Below are positions 1 to 6,293 of a stretch of DNA of 9,251 nucleotides, piece after piece. The DNA is taken from positions 1 to 9,251 of the forward strand of contig CADBTX010000142.1 in the NCBI GenBank assembly GCA_902797705.1, given 5' to 3'. The position numbers and the translations under genes were made by a program. Position 1 is the first letter of the stretch. Each line of letters begins with the position of its first letter. This DNA comes from an uncultured Lachnospiraceae bacterium (lineage in GTDB: Bacteria; Bacillota; Clostridia; Lachnospirales; Lachnospiraceae). Under the pieces are notes generated by a model. It had not been told where the DNA came from, did no database searches, and saw only the letters and a program-made list of their open reading frames with translations.

Positions 1-882
1 CTTGCCAAATATGATGTCTCTGCCGACAGGAAGAGCCTTTATGACGATATGGAAGCACTCCGGGTCCTTGGTATAGACGTCATAGGAGAGAAAGTCGGGA
101 AGAACTTCTATTATCATGTAGGTAAGAAGCAGTTCGATATAGCGGAATTAAAGCTTCTTGTGGATGCCATCCAGTCATCTAAGTTTATTACAGAGAAAAA
201 ATCCAATGAGCTTATCAAAAAGCTCACCGAAATGGCCAGTGACTATGAGGCATCTCAGCTGAAAAGACAGGTGGTTGTTCAGGGACGCGTAAAGACCATG
301 AATGAGAGCATCTACTATATTGTGGATGATCTCCATAAAGCCATAGCCGAAAATAAGCAGATCTCCTTTAGCTACATGCGCTGGAACCTTGAAAAGAAAA
401 TGGAGCCCCGGAAAGAGAAGCCCTATGTGGTAAGCCCCTGGGCGCTGACCTGGGATGACGAGAATTATTACATGATCGCCTATGATGCGGAGGCCGGAAA
501 GATAAAGCATTACCGTGTAGACAAGATGAAGAACATCAGGGTTCTCGAGAAGAGGCGTGAAGGCCGGGAAGACTTTAAGGACTTTAACCTTGCGGATTAC
601 GCCAAGATGAATTTTGGTATGTTTGGCGGCGAAAAGACAAAGGTGAAACTGGAATTTGATAATGTCATGGTAGGTGTTATGATAGACCGCTTTGGCAAGG
701 ACATCACCATCCGCCCGGCAAAGAAAAAAGGCTGGTCGGAGATAAATGTGGATATAGCCATGAGTGATCAGTTCCTCGGATGGATCTTCGCACTTGGAGA
801 CAGCGTGAGGATCACCGGTCCGAAAAACGTAGTAAAGAGGTTCGGGGAAGAGATCGGGAAAATCAGACAGTATTATTCCTGA
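1..882 (+). CDS. WYL-domain transcriptional regulator (5' truncated by window)
   Basis: The reading frame is open from base 1 and ends with TGA at 880-882, so the true start lies upstream. The ATG at 49 falls inside the DNA-binding domain and is not the start. The first ~27 visible residues (AKYDVSADRKSLYDDMEALR) are the end of a winged helix-turn-helix of the HTH_11/DeoR-like type that precedes WYL domains. A helical linker follows. The WYL domain spans about visible residues 105-230 and includes the SPWALTWDDENYYMIAYD segment (visible residues 145-162). WYL domains bind ligands such as nucleic acids or nucleotides and control a DNA-binding partner domain. The W-Y-L triad itself reads Y-Y-M here. 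The C-terminal segment resembles the WCX extension (GWIFALGDSVRITGP). The regulator is cytoplasmic; its target genes cannot be told from the window. A possible ligand is inference only. Family assignment is firm. Confidence 0.93.
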   Translation, partial: LAKYDVSADRKSLYDDMEALRVLGIDVIGEKVGKNFYYHVGKKQFDIAELKLLVDAIQSSKFITEKKSNELIKKLTEMASDYEASQLKRQVVVQGRVKTMNESIYYIVDDLHKAIAENKQISFSYMRWNLEKKMEPRKEKPYVVSPWALTWDDENYYMIAYDAEAGKIKHYRVDKMKNIRVLEKRREGREDFKDFNLADYAKMNFGMFGGEKTKVKLEFDNVMVGVMIDRFGKDITIRPAKKKGWSEINVDIAMSDQFLGWIFALGDSVRITGPKNVVKRFGEEIGKIRQYYS

Positions 883-969
883 GGATTAAATTATAGCGGG
901 AAAGCCACTGCTTCCAGCGGTTTTAACCGATAGGAAAAATGGAGGCAGATAAAGATATAAAGGAGATAA

Positions 970-2154
970 ATGAGAATGAAGAAGCAGATTTCAACTACGT
1001 TGTTTTTGATACTTATTATGGCACTTCTGACAGCATGTGCAAATGATCAGAAAGCAGATAATTCAGAACAGACACCGGCTGTCCAGCCGGCAGAGGCAGC
1101 AGGAACGGCTGAATCAAAGGAGGCGTCTGAGGTAAGTGAGGATCTTGATAAAAACGAGGAGAGTCTGGAGGTATCGAATAAACTGTTTTCAATAACACTT
1201 CCTGCTAAGGCGGCAGGGACGTTTGTTTCCGATACAGCAGATAACAGCATTTCCATATACGATAAGGAAGCAAAAGAGGCTGAATACGGCGGATTCGCAT
1301 TTTGTGTGTCAGCATATAAGGAGCCTTCGGAATATGCGGGAGGAATGGATTCCAAGGTTGGAGAGTTTACGTCAGATGATGGAACACTCTATGACATAGT
1401 GGTTACATATCCATCTGATGTGCAGTACGACTATACGAAAAATCCTGACGGAATGCCTGAAAGTTATGAGCTGCTCTACCGGGGTGCAGAGGATATCATA
1501 AAAACCCTGAAGAGTTCCGATGGAAAGGGAGAATTTGTCTTTGGTGCAGGTACTAAAGGAGAAGATCTTTATGGTGATGTGCTGAAAAAACTTGTCACTG
1601 CCATAAATGAAGGATGGGATGCGAACCGCCTCGAGGAAGAGGGATTTAGTCCTGAGTATTATGCCCTTTCCGTGGACGGAGAAAATGTACTTGAAAGAGT
1701 GGGATATGCATATTTTGATGAGAACCATGACGGAGTAGAAGAACTGTTTGTCGGAGTAATACTAGACGGCGAGGAAAAGGGGGCTGCTTATGATATCTTT
1801 ACTATGGTCGACCGCCATCCGGAGCATGTTGTGAGCGGAACGGCCAGGAACAGATACTATGCATTGAAGAGCGGACTTCTGGTGAATGAGCATTCCGACG
1901 GGGCGAATGCCGAAGGATGGGATGTTTATGATATCGAGCCCAACACCACTAATCTCATGGACCAGGTTAAGCTTAAGATTGATGGATATGAAAATGAGGA
2001 AATGCCGTGGTTTGTTTCCTATGACAACGGAGAAAGCTGGGAGAATCAGACTGAGAAAGAGTTTGAGGACTACAAAGCCAATTTCTCTGATCATATGAGG
2101 TTTGACTTTACCCCGCTTTCGTCGGTACCGGGTGCAGCAAAAGCAGTGGAATAG
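970..2154 (+). CDS. Secreted lipoprotein with DENHDG metal-loop-like domain
   Basis: The product has a lipoprotein signal peptide: a basic N-terminus (MRMKKQ), a hydrophobic stretch, and lipobox L20-T-A-C23, so Cys23 would be lipidated and the protein held on the outer face of the membrane. Residues 24-68 are an Ala/Glu/Ser-rich, acidic, probably disordered tether. Residues ~68-185 look like a beta-rich domain (LFSITLPAKAAGTF). Residues ~195-390 form a second domain containing D250-E-N-H-D-G-V-E-E258, an EF-hand or FG-GAP-like acidic loop often seen in Lachnospiraceae lipoproteins (usually written as a DLDGDGTEEL pattern). The C-terminus has a DNGESW motif. AGGAG at 961-965 lies 4 nt before ATG 970 and 10 nt before the second ATG at 976, so 976 is an equally plausible start. 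The function is unknown; surface binding or sensing is inference. The gene lies 87 bp after the WYL gene with no strong terminator between them, so cotranscription is possible. Confidence 0.85.
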   Translation: MRMKKQISTTLFLILIMALLTACANDQKADNSEQTPAVQPAEAAGTAESKEASEVSEDLDKNEESLEVSNKLFSITLPAKAAGTFVSDTADNSISIYDKEAKEAEYGGFAFCVSAYKEPSEYAGGMDSKVGEFTSDDGTLYDIVVTYPSDVQYDYTKNPDGMPESYELLYRGAEDIIKTLKSSDGKGEFVFGAGTKGEDLYGDVLKKLVTAINEGWDANRLEEEGFSPEYYALSVDGENVLERVGYAYFDENHDGVEELFVGVILDGEEKGAAYDIFTMVDRHPEHVVSGTARNRYYALKSGLLVNEHSDGANAEGWDVYDIEPNTTNLMDQVKLKIDGYENEEMPWFVSYDNGESWENQTEKEFEDYKANFSDHMRFDFTPLSSVPGAAKAVE

Positions 2155-2186
2155 GAAGAAGTGGACTGAGAGATCTGTTCATGGTT

Positions 2187-2768
2187 TTATCTCAGCAGAT
2201 CGTCGCCTTCAAGCATCTCATCCCAGTCAAAGGACGGGATCACGCCGGACATGCAGGCAATAGCGGCAAGACCATGCGCTGATGCCCAGATCTTCAAAAG
2301 CTCAACTTCCTGCTCCTTCATGTTCTTTTGTATTCCGTTCTCTTTCAGATATTTGAGATAGGTTTCTTTCAAAAGAGCGAAGGGCGGATAATCGTCATCT
2401 GTTTTCTCGTCTATCTTCAGGTGAGCGATCATATTCTGACGTCCGAAAAGGAACTTGAAATAATCCGGATTGTTACGGAAGAAGGAAACATATCTTTTGC
2501 CCATACCTACTATAGCGATTTCCGAATTGACGGCAGATTTAACGGCATCCTCCATTTCCCTCATAAGCTGCTCCGTTACACTCTTCTTAATTGCCTCTAT
2601 CAGTTCGTCCTTATCCTTGAAATGAGCGTATGGAGCTGCGTGGGAGACGTTACAGGCCGAAGCAACCCTGCGCAAAGAAAGCGAGTCCTCTCCGCTTTCA
2701 TTGATGATCCTTATTCCTGCTTCGATAAGAGCATCTCTTAAATTGCCATGATGATACGTATCACTCAT
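2187..2768 (-). CDS. TetR/AcrR-family regulator, WHG-type C-terminal domain
   Basis: This 193-residue protein has the usual TetR length. It begins with YHHGNLRDALIEAG, the signature opening of the TetR subgroup with a TetR_C_33/WHG C-terminal domain. Residues 31-55 form the helix-turn-helix (LRRVASACNVSHAAPYAHFK, then DKDEL). The matching C-terminal mark is the WASAHGLAAI segment at residues 161-170. Such proteins are dimeric repressors that release DNA when a small ligand binds the C-terminal pocket. The ATG overlaps the end of the upstream hydrolase gene (ATGAGTGA, 2761-2768). Its own SD is weak (AAGAGAAG), so translation is probably coupled to the hydrolase. Being second in that operon suggests that it senses a substrate or product of the hydrolase, or autoregulates the operon; that is inference. 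Its 3' end faces the lipoprotein gene across 32 bp. Confidence 0.92.
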   Translation of the reverse strand: MSDTYHHGNLRDALIEAGIRIINESGEDSLSLRRVASACNVSHAAPYAHFKDKDELIEAIKKSVTEQLMREMEDAVKSAVNSEIAIVGMGKRYVSFFRNNPDYFKFLFGRQNMIAHLKIDEKTDDDYPPFALLKETYLKYLKENGIQKNMKEQEVELLKIWASAHGLAAIACMSGVIPSFDWDEMLEGDDLLR

Positions 2769-3846
2769 TTACTGTCTTCTCTTTTATCTGTCTTAAAATA
2801 TCACAGGTCACAGACGGATTTTCCCACAAGGGGCTGTGGGCCGCATCGGGGATCAGGAAGAATTCCTTGTCCGGAGCATCTATGATATTACAATATTCTT
2901 CTACCAGTTTCCATGGACAGTTGTAATCGCTTTCACCGCTGATGAAATAAGCCGGTATTTCCAGTGATGTAACCGACGCCCTGTAATCGAATCCGGCAAG
3001 TTCTTTAACAAAAGGGGTCTTCCTGTACATCTTCATGGCAGGAACATATTGCAGTTTTTCTTTTATCGTATAGCATCTGCAAAACAGGATCGGCAGAACG
3101 ATCCCCTCAAATTCGGATCTGTCCTTTATCGTACCTCCGCCTGCCTCATGCAAAAGAGCGACATAATTGTACCAGTCTTTGCATACGATCCCGCCATCTT
3201 CCGTCTTTTCAACAGAATCCTCAAGCTTCCTAAGAGATGCTCTGTTACCTCTATCCGTAAAGACCTGCTTCATAAACTCATACATCAAAGTATCCCGTTC
3301 CGGTCCGTCGGTGACATCCTGCGCCATATTTATCAGTGCATAGTAATTCTCCGGATGCTCCCGGGCTGCGCGTAAAGCTATGTGTGTTCCGCCGGAAAAT
3401 CCCATAATAAATATCCTGTCCTTGCCGAATCTTGTTTTTAGATATTCCGTAACAGCTTCCGTATCTTTAAGGATATTTTCAAGCGTGATACTGCCGGTTT
3501 CAAAGTTTTTATCATAAGCGATGCCCATATCCCTGTAATCCCAATAAACGACGGTGAATTCATCTTCAAGCTTCATATCCTTATATTTATCGGTGAAGAC
3601 ATAATCATCGGTGCCGGGACCGCTGGATACAAATAATAGAACCGGGTTATCCGTATTCTGGCTGTTAATAAAAAAGCCGTTTGGACTGCCGTTTATATCC
3701 ATCACAAACTTTTCCGACAGGCTCTTTTCTCCCTCATAAGTTCGTATACTGCCGGGACTTATAAGGCACCAGATCAAAAGTAGAAGCAAAAATACTGATA
3801 TCAGACAGATCATGACCATCACTGCTTTCCTTACCTTTTTTTCCAT
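2761..3846 (-). CDS. Membrane-anchored alpha/beta-hydrolase (proline iminopeptidase-like)
   Basis: This is a 361-residue hydrolase. Residues 8-30 form one hydrophobic segment after a basic N-terminus (MEKKVRK) and before a polar domain, so an N-terminal membrane anchor with an extracytoplasmic catalytic domain is likely. No lipobox or obvious cleavage site is seen. The alpha/beta-hydrolase features appear in order: an oxyanion-hole loop SSGPGTD (74-80) in the place of HGGPG, a WDYRDMG segment (102-108) in the place of WDQRG, the nucleophile elbow G149-F-S151-G-G, the acid D307 in SGESD, and H337 in AAHSPLWENP. The order and spacing resemble prolyl aminopeptidase-like hydrolases (S33 type), but the substrate cannot be read from sequence. 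GGAG (complement of 3854-3857) lies 7 nt before the ATG. The gene is the first of a leftward operon with a TetR gene and has its own strong promoter. Family is firm, substrate unknown. Confidence 0.9.
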   Translation of the reverse strand: MEKKVRKAVMVMICLISVFLLLLLIWCLISPGSIRTYEGEKSLSEKFVMDINGSPNGFFINSQNTDNPVLLFVSSGPGTDDYVFTDKYKDMKLEDEFTVVYWDYRDMGIAYDKNFETGSITLENILKDTEAVTEYLKTRFGKDRIFIMGFSGGTHIALRAAREHPENYYALINMAQDVTDGPERDTLMYEFMKQVFTDRGNRASLRKLEDSVEKTEDGGIVCKDWYNYVALLHEAGGGTIKDRSEFEGIVLPILFCRCYTIKEKLQYVPAMKMYRKTPFVKELAGFDYRASVTSLEIPAYFISGESDYNCPWKLVEEYCNIIDAPDKEFFLIPDAAHSPLWENPSVTCDILRQIKEKTVNE

Positions 3847-3877
3847 TTACAGTCTCCGATTTTGACATTTTACGGTT

Positions 3878-3905
3878 ATAATACCATCAATCTTTACATT
3901 GTCAA
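3878..3905 (-). promoter_or_regulatory. Sigma-A promoter for the hydrolase-TetR operon
   Basis: On the minus strand, TTGACA (plus-strand TGTCAA, 3900-3905) is followed after 16 bp by TATTAT (plus-strand ATAATA, 3878-3883). The -35 is a perfect consensus and the -10 matches 5 of 6. The predicted start near 3871 leaves a leader of about 25 nt containing the GGAG ribosome site. The -10 sits inside an imperfect palindrome, GGTTATAATACC (3874-3885), a possible repressor site. Confidence 0.75.
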
Positions 3906-3910
3906 GATTC

Positions 3911-3936
3911 ACCCGGCATACTGTTTTTCGACCCGG
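3911..3936. promoter_or_regulatory. Phased ACCCGG direct repeat, candidate regulator site
   Basis: ACCCGG occurs at 3911-3916 and again at 3931-3936, exactly 20 bp apart (about two helical turns). Relative to the predicted leftward transcription start near 3871, the copies sit near -43 and -63, just upstream of the -35 box. That placement would suit an activator or a dimer-of-dimers regulator. The repeats are short, so the assignment is tentative. Confidence 0.3.
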
Positions 3937-4018
3937 TTATTCGATCTTCCCATATAAAAAGTTGTGTCGTTTACGATGAGAGATGTATGGAAAAAAAGAA
4001 AGAGGCTATAGAAAAAAC

Positions 4019-4047
4019 TTGACAGGCTAATGACTACTAGCTATATT
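4019..4047 (+). promoter_or_regulatory. Sigma-A promoter for the divergent TetR gene
   Basis: TTGACA (4019-4024) is followed after 17 bp by TATATT (4042-4047): a perfect -35 and a 5 of 6 -10 at the ideal spacing. The A-rich stretch at 3990-4018 could act as an UP element. The predicted start near 4054 leaves about 27 nt of leader, with GGGGGAAG at 4071-4078 before ATG 4081. Since the ATG at 4030 lies inside this promoter, it cannot be the start of a transcript made here. Confidence 0.78.
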
Positions 4048-4080
4048 GAAGCTGATGTTTTTAGCGGAATGGGGGAAGAT

Positions 4081-4671
4081 ATGTCTACCAAAGAGAAGAT
4101 ACTGGATGCGGCACTAACGTTATTTGCAGAGAATGGATACGATGGAACAAGTGTGGAGCAGATCGCCAATATTGTCGGGATCAAAGCTCCATCGTTATAC
4201 AAGCACTATAAAGGCAAAGAGGACATCCTGAATGCGGTGATCGATCTTGCTGAAGCGCGGTATGAGGAGATGTTCGGATCTGAAAATAATACAGGAAAAG
4301 TGCCGCAGAGCCGGGAAGAGTTCATCAGGATGACTTTGAAAAGGATTTCATTCACAATAAATGATCCTTTAATCCGAAAGACAAGGATGCTCCTTGTTCA
4401 GGAACAGTTTAGAAATGAAAGGATTTCCGGGGCTACAACCAGACATCAGCTGGACGGGATACAGAGGATGTTCGCAAAGATCATCAAAGGGATGATGGAT
4501 GAGGGTATCGTAATAGATGATGATCCGGAATTGCTTGCAGTAGAGCTTACCGCACCGGCTGTTTTGCAGATCGCAAGGTCAGACAGACAGCCGCAATATG
4601 AGGAAGAATGTATTAAAAATATCGAAAAGCATTTGCGGCATTTTTGCAAGGTATACATGAGAGAGGACTGA
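4081..4671 (+). CDS. TetR/AcrR-family transcriptional regulator
   Basis: The product is a 196-residue TetR repressor. Residues 4-50 (KEKILDAALTLFAENGYDGT onwards) form the canonical DNA-binding domain with the helix-turn-helix at 25-44 (VEQIANIVGIKAPSLYKHYK). The rest is a helical ligand and dimerisation domain without a recognisable ligand motif. The start at 4081 is preferred over in-frame ATGs at 4030 and 4069. It has the best SD (GGGGGAAG, 4071-4078), gives the standard short N-terminus (MSTKEKI), and lies downstream of a strong promoter that covers 4030. This gene is divergent from the hydrolase-TetR operon and shares its control region, so mutual or autoregulation is likely by inference. 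It is not closely similar to the neighbouring TetR, which has a WHG-type C-terminus. The radical SAM gene follows after 82 bp on the same strand. Confidence 0.92.
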   Translation: MSTKEKILDAALTLFAENGYDGTSVEQIANIVGIKAPSLYKHYKGKEDILNAVIDLAEARYEEMFGSENNTGKVPQSREEFIRMTLKRISFTINDPLIRKTRMLLVQEQFRNERISGATTRHQLDGIQRMFAKIIKGMMDEGIVIDDDPELLAVELTAPAVLQIARSDRQPQYEEECIKNIEKHLRHFCKVYMRED

Positions 4672-4709
4672 TCGGAATGACCATCCGATGATCTATTTGG
4701 CATGTACCA

Positions 4710-4757
4710 ATGAGGGAAGCGGGATGGGATCCGGTGAGAGTGTATAACAAAGCATGA
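4710..4757 (+). other. Candidate mini-ORF coupled to the radical SAM gene
   Basis: A 15-codon ORF (MREAGWDPVRVYNKA) ends with TGA overlapping the ATG of the next gene (ATGA at 4754-4757). A second mini-ORF, MGSGESV (4724-4747), has a GAGGG at 4712-4716 in front of it and stops 6 nt before that ATG. The downstream gene has no SD at normal distance, so either ORF could supply ribosomes by reinitiation. The longer ORF has no clear SD of its own. Both could be chance. Confidence 0.2.
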
Positions 4758-5623
4758 GATCACTAAACGAATATCTGAGGGACAGATTCGGCTGCAAAGT
4801 ATACAAGATCGCGCTTAACGGCGGGTTCACCTGCCCTAACCGGGACGGATCCCTCGGCACCGGCGGTTGTATATTCTGCTCTGCAGGCGGAAGCGGCGAA
4901 TTCGCAGAAGACTCCGCGCTCAGCATAACAGAACAGATAGATCGCGGAAAAATGAGGGTGGCGGACAAGATCAGAAATGGTAAGTATATCGCATATTTTC
5001 AGGCGTACACCGGAACCTACGCTCCGGCAGAAAGGCTAAGGAGTCTATATACGGAAGCGATCTCGCACCCTGATATCGCAGCATTATCAATTGCAACAAG
5101 ACCGGACTGCCTTCCGTATGAAGTCCTTGATCTGCTCGAAGAACTGTGTAAGATAAAGCCTGTCTGGATAGAACTCGGGCTGCAGACGATACATGAAAAC
5201 AGCATCAGATACATAAGGAGAGGCTATGAGAATGCGGTTTATGATAAAGCGCTCTCAAATCTTCATAAGCGGGGGATCGAAGTCATCACCCATGTGATAA
5301 TCGGTCTTCCGGGGGAAACTAAAGATGACATCGTTAAGACTGTCAGGTATGCCTGCGACAAAGGCACGGACGGGATCAAGCTGCAGTTACTGCATGTTCT
5401 TAAGGGAACGGATCTGGAGACAGATTACAATAACGGTCTTGTGAAGATACTGTCGGAAGACGAATATATCGATATTCTTAAGTCTTGCGCAGCGGTTATA
5501 CCCGATGATGTTGTGATACACCGTCTCACGGGTGACGGAGATAAAAAACTTCTTGTGGCGCCTCTCTGGAGCGGCGACAAGAAGCATGTATATAATCGCA
5601 TCAGAAATGAAGTGATCGAATAA
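4754..5623 (+). CDS. yhcC: TIGR01212-family radical SAM protein (YhcC/YtqA-like)
   Basis: This 289-residue radical SAM enzyme is of the YhcC (E. coli) / YtqA (B. subtilis) family, related in fold to Elp3. The iron-sulfur cluster ligands are C27, C39 and C42 (C-x11-C-x2-C) in NGGFTCPNRDG and GGCIFC. Family blocks follow: YFQAYTGTYAP, SIATRPDC, ELGLQTIHE, THVIIGLPGE and GIKLQLLHVLKG, with the C-terminal APLWSGDK. The length is normal and all blocks are intact. As I recall, the YtqA homologue has been linked to wobble-uridine modification in Gram-positive bacteria (the mnm5s2U route, named MnmL). Applying that role here is inference. An in-frame stop at 4745 makes ATG 4754 the only upstream start. 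The nearest purine-rich element (GGTGAG, 4733-4738) is 15 nt away, unusually far. The PrdX-like gene follows after 45 bp, so the two tRNA-related genes may be cotranscribed. Confidence 0.93.
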   Translation: MRSLNEYLRDRFGCKVYKIALNGGFTCPNRDGSLGTGGCIFCSAGGSGEFAEDSALSITEQIDRGKMRVADKIRNGKYIAYFQAYTGTYAPAERLRSLYTEAISHPDIAALSIATRPDCLPYEVLDLLEELCKIKPVWIELGLQTIHENSIRYIRRGYENAVYDKALSNLHKRGIEVITHVIIGLPGETKDDIVKTVRYACDKGTDGIKLQLLHVLKGTDLETDYNNGLVKILSEDEYIDILKSCAAVIPDDVVIHRLTGDGDKKLLVAPLWSGDKKHVYNRIRNEVIE

Positions 5624-5640
5624 AGATCATGGAGGAAGGG

Positions 5641-5682
5641 ATGCAGACTATAAAGGAGTTTATTGAAAATGGAGTTATTTGA
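5641..5682 (+). other. Candidate leader ORF overlapping the PrdX-like gene start
   Basis: A 13-codon ORF (MQTIKEFIENGVI) has a strong SD (GGAGG, 5631-5635, 5 nt from ATG 5641). It overlaps the start of the next gene by 14 nt in a different frame. It begins 17 nt after the stop of the radical SAM gene and contains the next gene's own SD (AAAGGAG, 5652-5658). Ribosomes translating it would cover and then release that start region. No homology is recognised; it may be a coupling device or chance. Confidence 0.3.
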
Positions 5683-6214
5683 CGGAAGACCGGTAAATAC
5701 TGAGGGAAGGCTTTCAAGAGAGATAAGGACCTACGATTTTCTCGATGATCTGGGAATAGAGTATAAGCGGACAGACCATGAACCGGCCGACAATATGGAG
5801 GCCTGTAACGAGATAGATGCGGTGCTTGGTGTTCTGATATGCAAGAACCTGTTCCTCTGCAACAGGCAGAAAACGAACTTTTATCTGCTCATGATGCCGG
5901 GGGACAAGAAGTTTAAGACGAAAGAACTTTCATCGCAGATAAATTCATCGAGGCTTTCTTTTGCGGAGCCGGAGGATATGCTGAAATATCTCGATATTGA
6001 ACCGGGTGCAGTCAGCATCATGGGGCTGATGAATGACAAAGACCATGGGGTGCAGCTGTTGATAGATGAGGATGTGCTTAAGGGAGAATATCTCGGATGC
6101 CACCCCTGCGTATGTACATCGAGTCTTAAGATTAAAACTGCAGATGTGATAGAACGGTTTCTGCCTGCAACAGGGCATGAGTACATGACAGTGCATCTTG
6201 TCGGAGAGGATTGA
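5669..6214 (+). CDS. Prolyl-tRNA synthetase-associated editing-domain protein (PrdX/ProX-like)
   Basis: This free-standing 181-residue YbaK/ProX-superfamily protein belongs to a family that hydrolyses mischarged Ala-tRNA(Pro) in trans, protecting proline codons from alanine misincorporation. Seen in order are the YDFLDDLGIEYKRTDHEPA entry motif (22-40), the C58-K59-N60-L-F-L segment with the conserved lysine, MPGDKKF (77-82), EPGAVSIMGLMND (111-123), and the H145-P motif followed by TSSLKI. Position 149 is Cys in H-P-C-V-C-T, where relatives usually have Asn (HPxxNT). Length is normal for a stand-alone deacylase. ATG 5669 is chosen because AAAGGAG (5652-5658) lies 10 nt upstream; an in-frame TTG at 5663 would be only 4 nt away. 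The radical SAM gene lies 45 bp upstream and a palindromic repeat follows the stop. Family is firm; exact tRNA specificity is inferred. Confidence 0.9.
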   Translation: MELFDGRPVNTEGRLSREIRTYDFLDDLGIEYKRTDHEPADNMEACNEIDAVLGVLICKNLFLCNRQKTNFYLLMMPGDKKFKTKELSSQINSSRLSFAEPEDMLKYLDIEPGAVSIMGLMNDKDHGVQLLIDEDVLKGEYLGCHPCVCTSSLKIKTADVIERFLPATGHEYMTVHLVGED

Positions 6215-6223
6215 TTGGAAGCC

Positions 6224-6293
6224 GGGGGGAAGGTGTCAGCGTCGTTTTTTGCCTTCCCCCTTTGGGGGAAGGTGTCAGCGGAGCTGACGGATG
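6224..6293. repeat. Palindromic intergenic repeat with two hairpins and a duplicated arm
   Basis: CCTTCCCCC (6252-6260), loop TTT, and GGGGGAAGG (6264-6272) make a perfect 9-bp stem. Directly after it, GTCAGC (6274-6279), loop GGA, and GCTGAC (6283-6288) make a second perfect stem. The right arm GGGGGAAGGTGTCAGCG occurs twice, at 6225-6241 and 6264-6280 (17 bp identical), so the first copy could also pair with the same left arm. The element fills most of the 130 bp between the PrdX-like and SRPBCC genes. It is far more GC-rich than its surroundings and resembles REP/MITE-like intergenic palindromes that I recall as common in Clostridia. The T-run at 6245-6250 does not follow a stem, so a standard terminator is not supported. 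Confidence 0.7.

Noticed and set aside
907..929. Hairpin ACTGC/GCGGT followed by TTTT after the WYL gene
   Set aside because: The stem is only 5 bp with one wobble pair and the T-run is 4 nt. It is too weak to call a terminator.
3987..4022. Short ORF MEKKKEAIEKT upstream of the divergent TetR
   Set aside because: It has no SD, its stop lies inside the -35 box, and it would be upstream of the mapped-by-eye promoter. It is an A-rich chance ORF.
4672..4688. TCGGA/TCCGA hairpin after the second TetR
   Set aside because: Only 5 bp with a 7-nt loop and no T-run, so it is likely chance.
6241..6260. T-run at 6245-6250 as a terminator for the PrdX-like gene
   Set aside because: No stem lies directly before the T-run; the strong stem lies after it. 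Termination is not supported.
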